Assembly (NCBI GenBank): GCA_041485905.1 | Contig: JBGPKK010000139.1 | Span: 1 to 12,473, forward strand | Origin: JAHFUI01 sp041485905 | Lineage (GTDB): Bacteria; Acidobacteriota; Vicinamibacteria; Vicinamibacterales; CAVVIG01 | Reading direction: 5' to 3' | Length of the DNA stretch: 12,473 nucleotides | Part shown: positions 4,618 through 10,994 of the stretch, one piece after another | Layout of the letters: each line of letters begins with the position of its first letter | Numbering within the stretch: position 1 is the first letter of the stretch | Position numbers and translations under genes: made by a program | Notes under the pieces: generated by a model | The model's database searches: none | What the model was told of the DNA's origin: nothing | What the model saw: the letters and a program-made list of their open reading frames with translations, nothing else

Positions 4618-5301
4618 TCAAAGCTGCAAGGCGCGGAGCACCTGCTCGGTGTCGCTGAGGTCCTCCATGACCACGTCGGCGCCCGCGGCGCGCAAGGCGT
4701 CAGCATCGTAGCCGCCTGTCGCGACCGCAAGCGACCTGGCGCCCGAGGTCGCCGCACACTCGACGTCGAGCGGCGTGTCGCCGACGACCGTCACTTGAGA
4801 CGGAGCGACTTCCGGTCCCCCGCACGCACGGATCGTTGCCATGGCTTTCGGCAGCAATCCGTTGCGATTGGGAGCCACGTCACCGAATGCGCCGCAGTGA
4901 AAGTACCGCCAGAGGTCGAAGTATTCCAGCTTGGCGCGCGCCGCGTCCTCGTAATTTCCCGTGAGGAGCGCCAGATACACGTCGTCGCGCGCGGCGAGGA
5001 CGTCCAGCAGCGGCCGCACACCCGGCATCACCCCTTTGCGCGGACCCGGGTGCTCAAGCTCGCTGCGAAGGTGGCCCAGATACACTTCGCGAAAGCGAGC
5101 GAGATCATCCGCAGACGTGACGCCATGAGCCGCGGCCGCGTCGGACAGAATCCAGGAGTCGGTGCGGCCCGGCATCTCGATGCCCTGGAACGCATTGAGG
5201 ATTGAGAAAATCTCTTCGAAGGCGCGCGCCATTGCCCGCTGACCGGCACCGCCGGTGAGCACAAGCGTACCGTCGATGTCGAAGAGGATGACTTTGGACA
5301 G
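4618..5301 (-). CDS. HAD-superfamily phosphatase (phosphoglycolate-phosphatase-like), CTG start
   Basis: All four HAD motifs are present: FDIDGT (nucleophile Asp8, Asp10), LLTGN (Thr114), Lys152 in LPKAM, and GDTPLD (Asp175, Asp179). An alpha-helical cap at about 20-85 makes it a type C1 enzyme similar to phosphoglycolate or beta-phosphoglucomutase-like phosphatases; the substrate is unknown. The start is odd. Motif I lies upstream of the first GTG (5262), and a TAA sits at 5311-5313. Between them the only near-start is CTG at 5299-5301, which gives (M)SKVILFDIDGTLV, a perfectly typical N-terminus. Either CTG is used, or an ATG has mutated or been misread. It lies 31 bases downstream of the DUF4399 gene, probably in the same operon. 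Confidence 0.85.
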   Translation of the reverse strand: MSKVILFDIDGTLVLTGGAGQRAMARAFEEIFSILNAFQGIEMPGRTDSWILSDAAAAHGVTSADDLARFREVYLGHLRSELEHPGPRKGVMPGVRPLLDVLAARDDVYLALLTGNYEDAARAKLEYFDLWRYFHCGAFGDVAPNRNGLLPKAMATIRACGGPEVAPSQVTVVGDTPLDVECAATSGARSLAVATGGYDADALRAAGADVVMEDLSDTEQVLRALQL

Positions 5302-5332
5302 CGCCGACTCTTAACCTTCGCCGCGAACTGTT

Positions 5333-5779
5333 TTACTTTTTGACGTTCACCGTGATGATCGCGCACGTGCCGGGCATCGTGTTGTGCAGGTCATCGCCAA
5401 GCTGAAGGGCAAGCTTGTGCTTCCCCGGCGTCAGCTGCGTATCGAACTCGGACTTGCCGTCGCCGAAGTGGACCCACGACGGGGTGCCCTTGACGATATT
5501 CTTGCCGGCCGGCAGGCAGCTTTGATCGATGCCGACGTGATAGTGCGCGATTCCCGGCCGCGTCTTGGTCACTTCACCCTGCGGTACGGGCGCGATCTCG
5601 ATTCCCGCGGAACCGAATTTCATGTGCAGCGGGCTTGTCACCGTCGCCCCGGTCTTCGGCTCGACGAAAAACACGCGAGGCCGTTTGACGGCGGGCTTCT
5701 TGGCCTGAGCACCCGCGAAGGCGCTGAATCCGGCAACGATGACGAGAACGAACAGTGCGATCTGCTTCTTGACATGCAT
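5333..5779 (-). CDS. Secreted DUF4399-type protein
   Basis: The product is 148 residues from ATG 5777-5779, which has an AGGAG site 8 bases upstream. The frame extends further upstream but without a site. Residues 1-26 are a signal peptide (MHVKKQ, hydrophobic core IALFVLVIVAGFSAFA, cleavage near AQA). The mature part starts RVFFVEPKTGATVTSP and carries AHYHVGID (His79, His81, Asp85), WVHFGDGKSEFD and PGKHKLALQLGDDLH. This is the pattern I associate with DUF4399, small periplasmic beta-sandwich proteins of unknown role. The histidine cluster could bind a metal, which is inference. A TAGAAT box on the minus strand at 5808-5803 could give it its own promoter at the end of the upstream pseudo-ATPase gene. 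Confidence 0.8.
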   Translation of the reverse strand: MHVKKQIALFVLVIVAGFSAFAGAQAKKPAVKRPRVFFVEPKTGATVTSPLHMKFGSAGIEIAPVPQGEVTKTRPGIAHYHVGIDQSCLPAGKNIVKGTPSWVHFGDGKSEFDTQLTPGKHKLALQLGDDLHNTMPGTCAIITVNVKK

Positions 5780-5805
5780 ACGTCGGTCTCCTCTCGATTT
5801 ACATT

Positions 5806-6549
5806 CTAGCCGAGCCGCCTTCCAAACCACCGACTTCCGCGGCGCTCGGTCAGCCGGCCGCTTGCCGCGTCCAGGGTGAGGACGCGGTCGGCGACCGCGG
5901 ACGCAAACTCCCGATCCGCCGTCAGGGCGACAACCGCGACGCCGCGGCATCCGGCGACAGACCGGATCTGCTCGCCCAGCGGCCCGACATGCTCACGATC
6001 GACGACGGCCGTCGCGTGCTCGAGCAGCAGCACGGCGGGATCGAGCGCCAGCGCGCGCGCCAGCCGAACGCGTGCGCGCGACCCCGTGTCGAGCGCTGCC
6101 ACCGGCTTCTGCCACTCGGATGGCGCCAACCCCACCTCCTGCGCGAGGGCAGCAACGCGGCGGCTGACTTCATCCTGCAGAGGCTCGATGTCGAGCGTGA
6201 ACGGTACCGCGAGGTTCTGCAGCACGGTCAAACCGTCGAGGAGCACGGCCCGCTCGGTGACGATGCCGAAACGATCGACCACCGTGAGCCACTCGGCGCT
6301 GTCGGCGATTGCCGCGGTCGATTGTCCGAACACGCGGACGTCGCCGAGATCGGGCAGCGCCGCGCCGGTGACGAGGTTCACGAAGACCTCCGCCATCGGC
6401 TGGTCCAAGCCGATGAGCGCGACCTTCTGGCCCGGCGATACGGTCAGTTGCTGGATTCTAAGGGGGCGGAGACCGTGGTAGTCCTTGGACACGCGCGCGA
6501 GCTCGATGACCTTGATAACCTCGATAACAGGGACGGAGGGATGGATCAC
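5806..6549 (-). CDS. Degenerate ABC-type ATPase (predicted inactive)
   Basis: The 247 residues thread along an ABC ATPase of the MlaF-like sort: beta strands at 16-20 and 34-46, a helical domain at about 120-150, and the ADRVLTLDAASGRL end at 220-232. Every catalytic motif is altered. The Walker A position reads GLDQPMAEVF (47-56) with no GK-S/T. The signature is LDTGS (153-157) instead of LSGGQ. Walker B reads LLLEHAT (174-180), with Glu for Asp and His178 where the catalytic Glu belongs. The H-loop His is Ala211 in LTADREF. The fold-determining hydrophobic pattern is kept, so this looks like a maintained pseudo-ATPase rather than decay. The GTG start at 6547-6549 overlaps the TGA of the membrane protein gene as GTGA. 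The repeated EVIKVIELARV start leaves the true N-terminus slightly uncertain. Confidence 0.75.
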   Translation of the reverse strand: MIHPSVPVIEVIKVIELARVSKDYHGLRPLRIQQLTVSPGQKVALIGLDQPMAEVFVNLVTGAALPDLGDVRVFGQSTAAIADSAEWLTVVDRFGIVTERAVLLDGLTVLQNLAVPFTLDIEPLQDEVSRRVAALAQEVGLAPSEWQKPVAALDTGSRARVRLARALALDPAVLLLEHATAVVDREHVGPLGEQIRSVAGCRGVAVVALTADREFASAVADRVLTLDAASGRLTERRGSRWFGRRLG

Positions 6550-7010
6550 AATCCGATCACGCGATTCACTTCGTCGACCACGCGGGCCGACTCGGTGAGC
6601 GCGTCGAACTCGATCTTCATCGCGGCCAGGTTGGCCGCAATCGCCCCGTACGCAATCATCGCGTGGACGATCGACGGCAGCACGCCGGTGTCAACGCTCG
6701 CGCCGATGATGGCGGCCACCATCGTCACGGCCATCGCGAGCGTGCCGATCGAGAAGACGGGCTTTCTGGCTGCGGCGATGCGGCGGAAGTAGTCGCCGGT
6801 GATGTTGTGCTCGACCATGGCAACCTTGACCGCTTTGCCCTTCCCGATGAGATAAAACATCATCATCGAATGGGCGAGGATCAATACCATCGTCGAAAAA
6901 AACCCGAACGAAATGTGGCGAGAGATATCGGTCCCTCGCAGGCCCAACACCGCCGCAGCGACGAGGCCGACCAGACCGATGACGACAGCGGAGGAGAGCG
7001 CAGCGGCCAT
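6546..7010 (-). CDS. Four-helix membrane protein, function unknown
   Basis: From ATG 7008-7010 the product is 154 residues with four hydrophobic helices, at about 4-24 (LSSAVVIGLVGLVAAAVLGL), 33-55 (ISFGFFSTMVLILAHSMMMF), 85-103 and 110-128. A cytosolic-looking polar loop lies at about 56-84 and a charged tail follows (EFDALTESARVVDEVNRV). Histidines sit in or near helices 2 and 4 (ILAHSMMMFY, SIVHAMIAY), which could be heme ligands, but that is a guess. The frame extends upstream to a GTG at 7106, but that part is Arg-rich and unlike a membrane protein. Neither start has a good ribosome binding site. The stop overlaps the GTG of the pseudo-ATPase, so the two are coupled and probably work together. 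Confidence 0.7.
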   Translation of the reverse strand: MAAALSSAVVIGLVGLVAAAVLGLRGTDISRHISFGFFSTMVLILAHSMMMFYLIGKGKAVKVAMVEHNITGDYFRRIAAARKPVFSIGTLAMAVTMVAAIIGASVDTGVLPSIVHAMIAYGAIAANLAAMKIEFDALTESARVVDEVNRVIGL

Positions 7011-7111
7011 TTCTAGGTTGCGGCGGGGCCCCACACCCACCGCCTGTGCCTTCGCCGCCCACGCGGCTCGGCGTTGGTGGCAACGGCTGCCTGCTTGGAC
7101 AAGCACTCAGT

Positions 7112-7660
7112 ATGTCTGATCAATCCACCGGCGATCCACCGTCACCATTCATCGTGGAGTGGGCGATCACGCTCGCGCCGCAACTGCCGGCGCCCCGGCG
7201 TGTCCTCGACGTTGCGATGGGACGAGGCCGGCATGCGCTGGCGCTTGCTGACCTTGGCTACCAGGTGTTCGGCGTCGACCTGAACCTCGATGCGGTCACG
7301 ACCGCGATCGGTGAGGCCGAGCGCAGAGGCCTTGTCATCCGCGGCTGGTGCGCCGATCTGAGGGCCTCCCCGCTGCCACGTGCCGCGTTCCACGCCGTCG
7401 TGGTTGCCCGCTATTTGCAGCGGGACCTGTTCCACGCGCTTCGCGAGGCTGTCACCCCCGGCGGATTCGTTGTGTACGAAACGTTCACCGTTCACCAGCG
7501 CGCGCTGGGCACGGGCCCGACGTCGCCGGATCACCTGCTCGAGCCGGGCGAGCTGCGCGCGAGATTCGAGGGGTTCGAGATCGTGTTCGACGAGGAGGTG
7601 CGCGCACCCCAGGCGGTCGCGCGGCTGGTCGCTTGCAAAACTGAAAAACTCAAGTTCTAA
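7112..7660 (+). CDS. Class I SAM-dependent methyltransferase
   Basis: The product is 182 residues from ATG 7112. Motif I is VLDVAMGRGRHALALADLGY (31-50), followed by VFGVDLN at about 53-59, whose Asp would bind the SAM ribose. Motif II/III positions are WCADLRASPLP and FHAVVVARYLQRDLF, then VTPGGFVVYETFTVHQ, typical of the TehB/UbiE-like Rossmann methyltransferases. The Gly-poor AMGRGR variant of GxGxG is common in the TehB-like group. The acceptor is unknown. There is no ribosome binding site; a small inverted repeat GCTTG-GA-CAAGC (7093-7104) sits where one would be. It is divergent from the membrane protein gene, and its stop TAA interlocks with the PHP gene stop in CTAA (7657-7660). Confidence 0.88.
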   Translation: MSDQSTGDPPSPFIVEWAITLAPQLPAPRRVLDVAMGRGRHALALADLGYQVFGVDLNLDAVTTAIGEAERRGLVIRGWCADLRASPLPRAAFHAVVVARYLQRDLFHALREAVTPGGFVVYETFTVHQRALGTGPTSPDHLLEPGELRARFEGFEIVFDEEVRAPQAVARLVACKTEKLKF

Positions 7661-7673
7661 GTTCTAAGTTTCT
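7653..7673. repeat. Short heptamer repeat AGTTCTA at a convergent gene end
   Basis: AGTTCTA occurs twice in tandem (7653-7659, 7660-7666), followed by the near copy AGTTTCT (7667-7673). It supplies the stop codons of both the methyltransferase and the PHP gene and encodes the last residues (KLRT) of the latter. The unit length, 7 bases, is the same as in the array at 4401-4484. Confidence 0.55.
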
Positions 7674-8478
7674 TGAGGCGCTCGTATGCCTCCCGGGGCA
7701 ACGACACGCTGCCGATCGACATCCCGCCATGCGACTGGTCGGCGTGATAGTCCGAGCCGCCGGAGACGGCGACGGCCAATCGGTCGGCGAGATCGAGATA
7801 CCGCTTCGTGGCGGCCGCGTCGTGGTCGATGTGGTACGCCTCGATCGCGTCGAGCCCCGCTTCCGCCAATTGCGGCAGCCACTCGTCGCGCCGGAGCAGA
7901 CCGGGGTGAGCGACTGACGCGATCCCGCCGGCTTCATGAATGCGGCCGATCACCTCTTCAGGCGTGGCGGCAATCCGCGGCACGTACGCCGGACGGCCTC
8001 GGGACAGCCAGCGGTCGAAGGCCTGGTCGGTCGTCGCGACGTGGCCCGTCTGGACCAACGCCCGCGCGATCCAGGGGCGTCCCACGGCACGGGATCGATC
8101 GTCCTGTCCGGGCTTCAGGATCGCATCGGCGTCGAGCGCGATCCCGAGGACGCCAAGGCGATCGATCATCTCCCGCACGCGGTCAATGCGGCGACTCCGC
8201 TGTTGGGCCAAAAACACCGCGAGCGCCGGCGATCCGATGTCGACGAAGTAGCCCAGTGTGTGGACGTCGATGTCGTCGCGCGCGGCAGTGATTTCTATTC
8301 CTGTGACGAATTCAATGCCCGCGGCGCGACAGGCCGCCGCGGCGGGAACCGAGCCGGCGAGGGTGTCGTGGTCGGTGACGCTGAGCACGTCGACGCCGGC
8401 GGCCGACGCGCGCGCGACGAGCTCGGCCGGCGTGCAGCGGCCATCCGATGCGGTCGTGTGCGTGTGGAGATCGATCAA
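7657..8478 (-). CDS. PHP-domain metal-dependent phosphoesterase (RNase AM/TrpH-like)
   Basis: The 273 residues carry the complete PHP metal-ligand set: H5-x-H7 in DLHTHTTASDG, Asp12, TDHDT (Asp36, His37, Asp38), Glu62 in TGIEITA, His73, His191 in SVAHPG, and Asp243/His245 in GSDYH. The order and spacing match the TrpH/YciV group, whose characterised members remove 5' phosphates from nucleotides (3',5'-bisphosphonucleoside hydrolysis) or trim RNA 5' ends. It is not the larger PHP domain of DNA polymerases. The start is TTG 8476-8478, which overlaps the TGA of the Fur-rubrerythrin gene as TTGA, so translation is probably coupled. I see no ATG or GTG alternative before the first His motif. Confidence 0.9.
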   Translation of the reverse strand: MIDLHTHTTASDGRCTPAELVARASAAGVDVLSVTDHDTLAGSVPAAAACRAAGIEFVTGIEITAARDDIDVHTLGYFVDIGSPALAVFLAQQRSRRIDRVREMIDRLGVLGIALDADAILKPGQDDRSRAVGRPWIARALVQTGHVATTDQAFDRWLSRGRPAYVPRIAATPEEVIGRIHEAGGIASVAHPGLLRRDEWLPQLAEAGLDAIEAYHIDHDAAATKRYLDLADRLAVAVSGGSDYHADQSHGGMSIGSVSLPREAYERLKKLRT

Positions 8479-9452
8479 CGCGCTGGCCTGGCGCCCGCCG
8501 CGCGAGCCCGGCGCGGCCGCCGGCGCGGCCGGTTGGCCAGCGCGCGATACTCCCGGATGAGCAGATTGAGATGCGCGCGCTCTTCGTCGGCGAACTCGAG
8601 GAAGATCTGCTTGCCCTGCGAATCCTCGAACCGCTCACCGTATCGTTTGAAGAAATTGTGCGAGCCGCGCTCGCACTTGATGCCGATGAGGAGTGCCTGC
8701 TGATCGTTGACGCCCTTGCGCAGCCTGGCCGCTCCTTCGTCGAAGAGCCCGCTCGCCGCGCCCTTGAAAAACAGAAACGTCGGGCGCGATTCGAGCTCCG
8801 GATCGGTCACGATCATCTCGCGGTAGCGCCGTTCGAGCGTGACGAGGTGGTCGCGCTCTTCGGCCGCAAGCTTCTGGAACACGGTGCGGCCTCGCGCGTC
8901 TTTCGTGAGGGTGGCCGCGCGCCTGTAGAATTCCAGCCCGCTTTTTTCAGTCGCGATCGCGATCCGCAGCGCGTCGCGCGCGAACACGAGCTGGGTGGTC
9001 GCGCCGTCGATGGTGCCCTTGTCGGGCCGAGCGGCGCCGGTCCGGCAGTCCTCGCACGTGCCGTAGATCTGCACGACGGTCTGCGTCGGCGCGAACTTAC
9101 GCGCCGACGCGATTTCCTCCACCAATCCCTCGACGTCCGAGCTCAAGAACTCGGACGAGCGATGACACGTGCGGCAGATGAGATGAAAGTGCCGGGGATG
9201 CCCGTACGACGGCTCGAATCGGGATCGGCCTTCTCCAAAATCGACCTTGCGGGCAACGCCCGCCGCGACCATCCACTGCAGCGTACGGTACACCGTCGCC
9301 CGGCCGATCCCGGGCGCCTCGCGGCGCACGAGATCGCAGAGATCGTCGGCGCTCAAATGACCTTCCTGCTGCAGGAAGGTCTTGAGAATCCGATCACGCT
9401 TGGTGGAATGCTTGCCGCCTGCCGGACGCAGACGCGAGGGATCGAGCTCCAT
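8475..9452 (-). CDS. Fur-family regulator fused to a rubrerythrin-like diiron domain
   Basis: The product is 325 residues in two domains. Residues 18-136 are Fur-like: winged helix RDRILKTFLQQEGHLSADDL with recognition helix GRATVYRTLQWMV (50-62), metal-site histidines 85, 88 and 90, and zinc cysteines C93-x2-C96 and C133-x2-C136. Residues 155-305 are a four-helix ferritin-like domain with a full set of diiron ligands: Glu169/Glu174, E199-x2-H202, Glu261, and E291-x2-H294. A basic Arg-rich tail ends it. Fur proteins sense iron or peroxide and repress genes; rubrerythrins reduce peroxide or handle iron. The fusion suggests a sensor whose diiron site reports iron or peroxide directly to the DNA-binding part (inference). 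It lies just after erpA and its terminator, and is coupled to the PHP gene downstream. Confidence 0.9.
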   Translation of the reverse strand: MELDPSRLRPAGGKHSTKRDRILKTFLQQEGHLSADDLCDLVRREAPGIGRATVYRTLQWMVAAGVARKVDFGEGRSRFEPSYGHPRHFHLICRTCHRSSEFLSSDVEGLVEEIASARKFAPTQTVVQIYGTCEDCRTGAARPDKGTIDGATTQLVFARDALRIAIATEKSGLEFYRRAATLTKDARGRTVFQKLAAEERDHLVTLERRYREMIVTDPELESRPTFLFFKGAASGLFDEGAARLRKGVNDQQALLIGIKCERGSHNFFKRYGERFEDSQGKQIFLEFADEERAHLNLLIREYRALANRPRRRPRRARAAGARPAR

Positions 9453-9458
9453 GACGAG

Positions 9459-9481
9459 AAAAGGGGGACGATGGGTCCCCC
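9459..9481 (-). terminator. Terminator after erpA, abutting the Fur-rubrerythrin start
   Basis: On the minus strand a 7-bp stem, GGGGGAC/GTCCCCC (9481-9475 with 9469-9463), and a 5-base loop are followed by TTTT (9462-9459). It starts 5 bases after the erpA stop. Only 6 bases separate the T-run from the ATG of the Fur-rubrerythrin gene. Confidence 0.6.
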
Positions 9482-9486
9482 CTTCT

Positions 9487-9816
9487 TTAGTCGACGGAGA
9501 AAGAGGAGCCGCAGCCGCAGGTCGAGGTGGCCTGGGGGTTCTTGATCGTGAACCCGCCGCCGGTGACCGTGTCGACGAAATCGACTTCGGCGCCCTTCAG
9601 GTAGCGGACGCTAATCGGGTCGACGAACAGCTTCACGCCGTGCGATTCGAACACCATGTCGCCCGAGCCCTGGCCGTTCTCTTCGATCATGAGGCCGTAC
9701 TGGAAGCCGGAGCAACCGCCGCCCTGCACGAATACCCGCAGACCGCTTCCGGCCTTGTTCTCTTCAGACAACAGCTCGTTGATCTTCCCGGCAGCCGTTT
9801 CAGATACGTTAATCAT
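9487..9816 (-). CDS. erpA: A-type iron-sulfur carrier, ErpA-like
   Basis: The 109 residues carry the three invariant cluster-binding cysteines: Cys35 in GGGCSGFQYG and Cys100/Cys102 in STCGCGSSFS. GFQYG and the NPQATSTCGCGSSFS end are closer to ErpA than to IscA or SufA. It accepts Fe-S clusters from the scaffold and inserts them into targets in the cytosol; ErpA serves anaerobic respiratory enzymes including formate dehydrogenase in E. coli. The start ATG 9814-9816 has an AGGAG site 9 bases upstream. A TGCTATAAT extended -10 at 9867-9859 gives a good promoter. The frame is open far upstream through fdhE in antisense, which is not coding. It is divergent from fdhE. Confidence 0.92.
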   Translation of the reverse strand: MINVSETAAGKINELLSEENKAGSGLRVFVQGGGCSGFQYGLMIEENGQGSGDMVFESHGVKLFVDPISVRYLKGAEVDFVDTVTGGGFTIKNPQATSTCGCGSSFSVD

Positions 9817-9858
9817 GGACACATTCTCCTGGAGACACAGACGGCACGATTTCACACC

Positions 9859-9867
9859 ATTATAGCA
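9859..9867 (-). promoter_or_regulatory. Extended -10 promoter of erpA
   Basis: The minus strand reads TGCTATAAT, a perfect -10 with the TGn extension. No clear -35 is seen. The predicted start near 9852 leaves a leader of about 36 bases that carries the AGGAG site. Confidence 0.6.
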
Positions 9868-9877
9868 AGAACCCACT

Positions 9878-9886
9878 TGGTATACT
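9878..9886 (+). promoter_or_regulatory. Extended -10 promoter of fdhE
   Basis: TGGTATACT is a TGn-extended -10. It lies back to back with the erpA -10, about 20 bases apart, so the two promoters share their upstream DNA and could be controlled together. Confidence 0.5.
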
Positions 9887-9927
9887 GCCGTGCCTGCGCC
9901 GGCGGTATGTGCTTGCGCTCCAGCCAC

Positions 9928-10920
9928 ATGCCCTACATTTTCGTCCCACCGGCCTCGCGGGAAGAGCTTCTGGCAGGGGCCGAAGAGCGGTGGAACGGGG
10001 TCCTGGCGACTCGCCCGGAGCTCGCCCCAGCCGTCGAGCTGCAGCGACGCCTCATCCAGCTGGTCATCGGACTCAAGCTGACGATTGACAGCGGACGCCT
10101 CCCGCGCCTGTCGATGCCCCCGAAATACGTCGCCGCCAAGCTCTCCCGAGGTGTCCCGGCGCTGTCGGGCGAACCTATTCCCCTTCCGGTTCAGGTGCTC
10201 ACCGGGACGCTGGTCCGTCTCTGCGAGGAGCTCGCCGCAAGCGGCGCGGGAGAAGTGGCCGCGCACATCCAATCCGCGATCGAAAGCCACAGCCTCGATG
10301 CCGGTTCGCTGCTCGTGGCGTCGCTGTCCCGCGATCAGGAGGCCATCCGCACCGGCGCGTCGCATCGCGGGCTCGCGCCCGACCTCGTGTGGCTGGTCGC
10401 CGAGCTCGCCGTCGGACCCTTCGCGCACGCGCTGCAGCGCGCGCTCCTTCATAGGGCGGACCCTGTTGGGTCCGCCGATCTCCGCGCGATCAGCCGGGAA
10501 GCCGGCGACGCGTCTCCCTCCGGTGATCCCGTTGCGACCGCGCTCGACAACTGGGATCACGGCTATTGCCCCGCGTGTGGATCGTGGCCGGCCATGGCGG
10601 AAGTCGTCGACGGCCACCGCATCCTCCGCTGTTCGTTCTGTGCTGCGGCGTGGGAGTTGAAGACCTATGCGTGCGTGTATTGCGCCGAAGACGGCGAGCC
10701 GTTCGTCACAGCGGCTCCCGATGAAGAGCGCAAAGATCGACGGGTCGAAGTCTGCAGCAGTTGCGGCGGATATCTGAAGACCGTCGACACCGCCGCGCTG
10801 TCGCCGTTTCCGCTTCTGTCGATCGGCGATCTGGAGACAATGGACCTGGATATGGCGGCGATGGACCACGGCTACGCCAAGCCCGTCATGAAGGAGTTCG
10901 CGCGAACGCCCCATCGCTGA
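9928..10920 (+). CDS. fdhE: Formate dehydrogenase accessory protein FdhE
   Basis: From ATG 9928 the product is 330 residues, near the family's usual 300-310. An alpha-helical N-terminal part is followed by the FdhE signature of four CxxC pairs: C214-P-A-C217, C235-S-F-C238, C249-V-Y-C252 and C276-S-S-C279, in two rubredoxin-like halves (HGYCPACGSWPAMAEV; RVEVCSSCGGYLKTVD). FdhE binds the catalytic subunit of respiratory formate dehydrogenase in the cytosol and is required for its activity; the enzyme carries Mo, Fe-S and usually selenocysteine. An alternative ATG lies at 9907; neither has a ribosome binding site. Residues about 176-183 are encoded by a perfect hairpin and look inserted. No structural fdh gene is in the window. 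Confidence 0.93.
   Translation: MPYIFVPPASREELLAGAEERWNGVLATRPELAPAVELQRRLIQLVIGLKLTIDSGRLPRLSMPPKYVAAKLSRGVPALSGEPIPLPVQVLTGTLVRLCEELAASGAGEVAAHIQSAIESHSLDAGSLLVASLSRDQEAIRTGASHRGLAPDLVWLVAELAVGPFAHALQRALLHRADPVGSADLRAISREAGDASPSGDPVATALDNWDHGYCPACGSWPAMAEVVDGHRILRCSFCAAAWELKTYACVYCAEDGEPFVTAAPDEERKDRRVEVCSSCGGYLKTVDTAALSPFPLLSIGDLETMDLDMAAMDHGYAKPVMKEFARTPHR
10455..10476 (+). repeat. Perfect 9-bp hairpin inside fdhE
   Basis: GGCGGACCC, the loop TGTT, then GGGTCCGCC. It encodes about residues 176-183 (ADPVGSAD) in the linker just before the first zinc/Fe-type motif. Its form suggests a small mobile palindromic element that landed in frame, or a structured mRNA element. Confidence 0.55.
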
Positions 10921-10946
10921 AACGCCCCCGTTGAGACGCAGTCAGC

Positions 10947-10976
10947 TATGGGGGCGGGCCTTTAGGCCTGCCCATA
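10947..10976 (+). terminator. Hairpin between fdhE and hsdR
   Basis: GGGCGGGCCT (10952-10961) pairs with AGGCCTGCCC (10964-10973) with one wobble. Outer bases TATGGG and CCCATA can extend it with a 2-base bulge. It lies 26 bases after the fdhE stop. No T-run follows; instead a GATAAT box (10978-10983) comes next, a possible -10 for hsdR. Confidence 0.45.
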
Positions 10977-10994
10977 AGATAATCGGGCCGCTCC

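Noticed and set aside
8448..9545. 365-codon plus-strand frame
   Set aside because: It is antisense to the Fur-rubrerythrin gene, whose metal ligands are all in place.
9817..10914. Upstream extension of erpA to a 475-residue protein
   Set aside because: This part is antisense to fdhE with its four CxxC motifs; erpA has a good ribosome binding site and promoter at its own ATG 9816.
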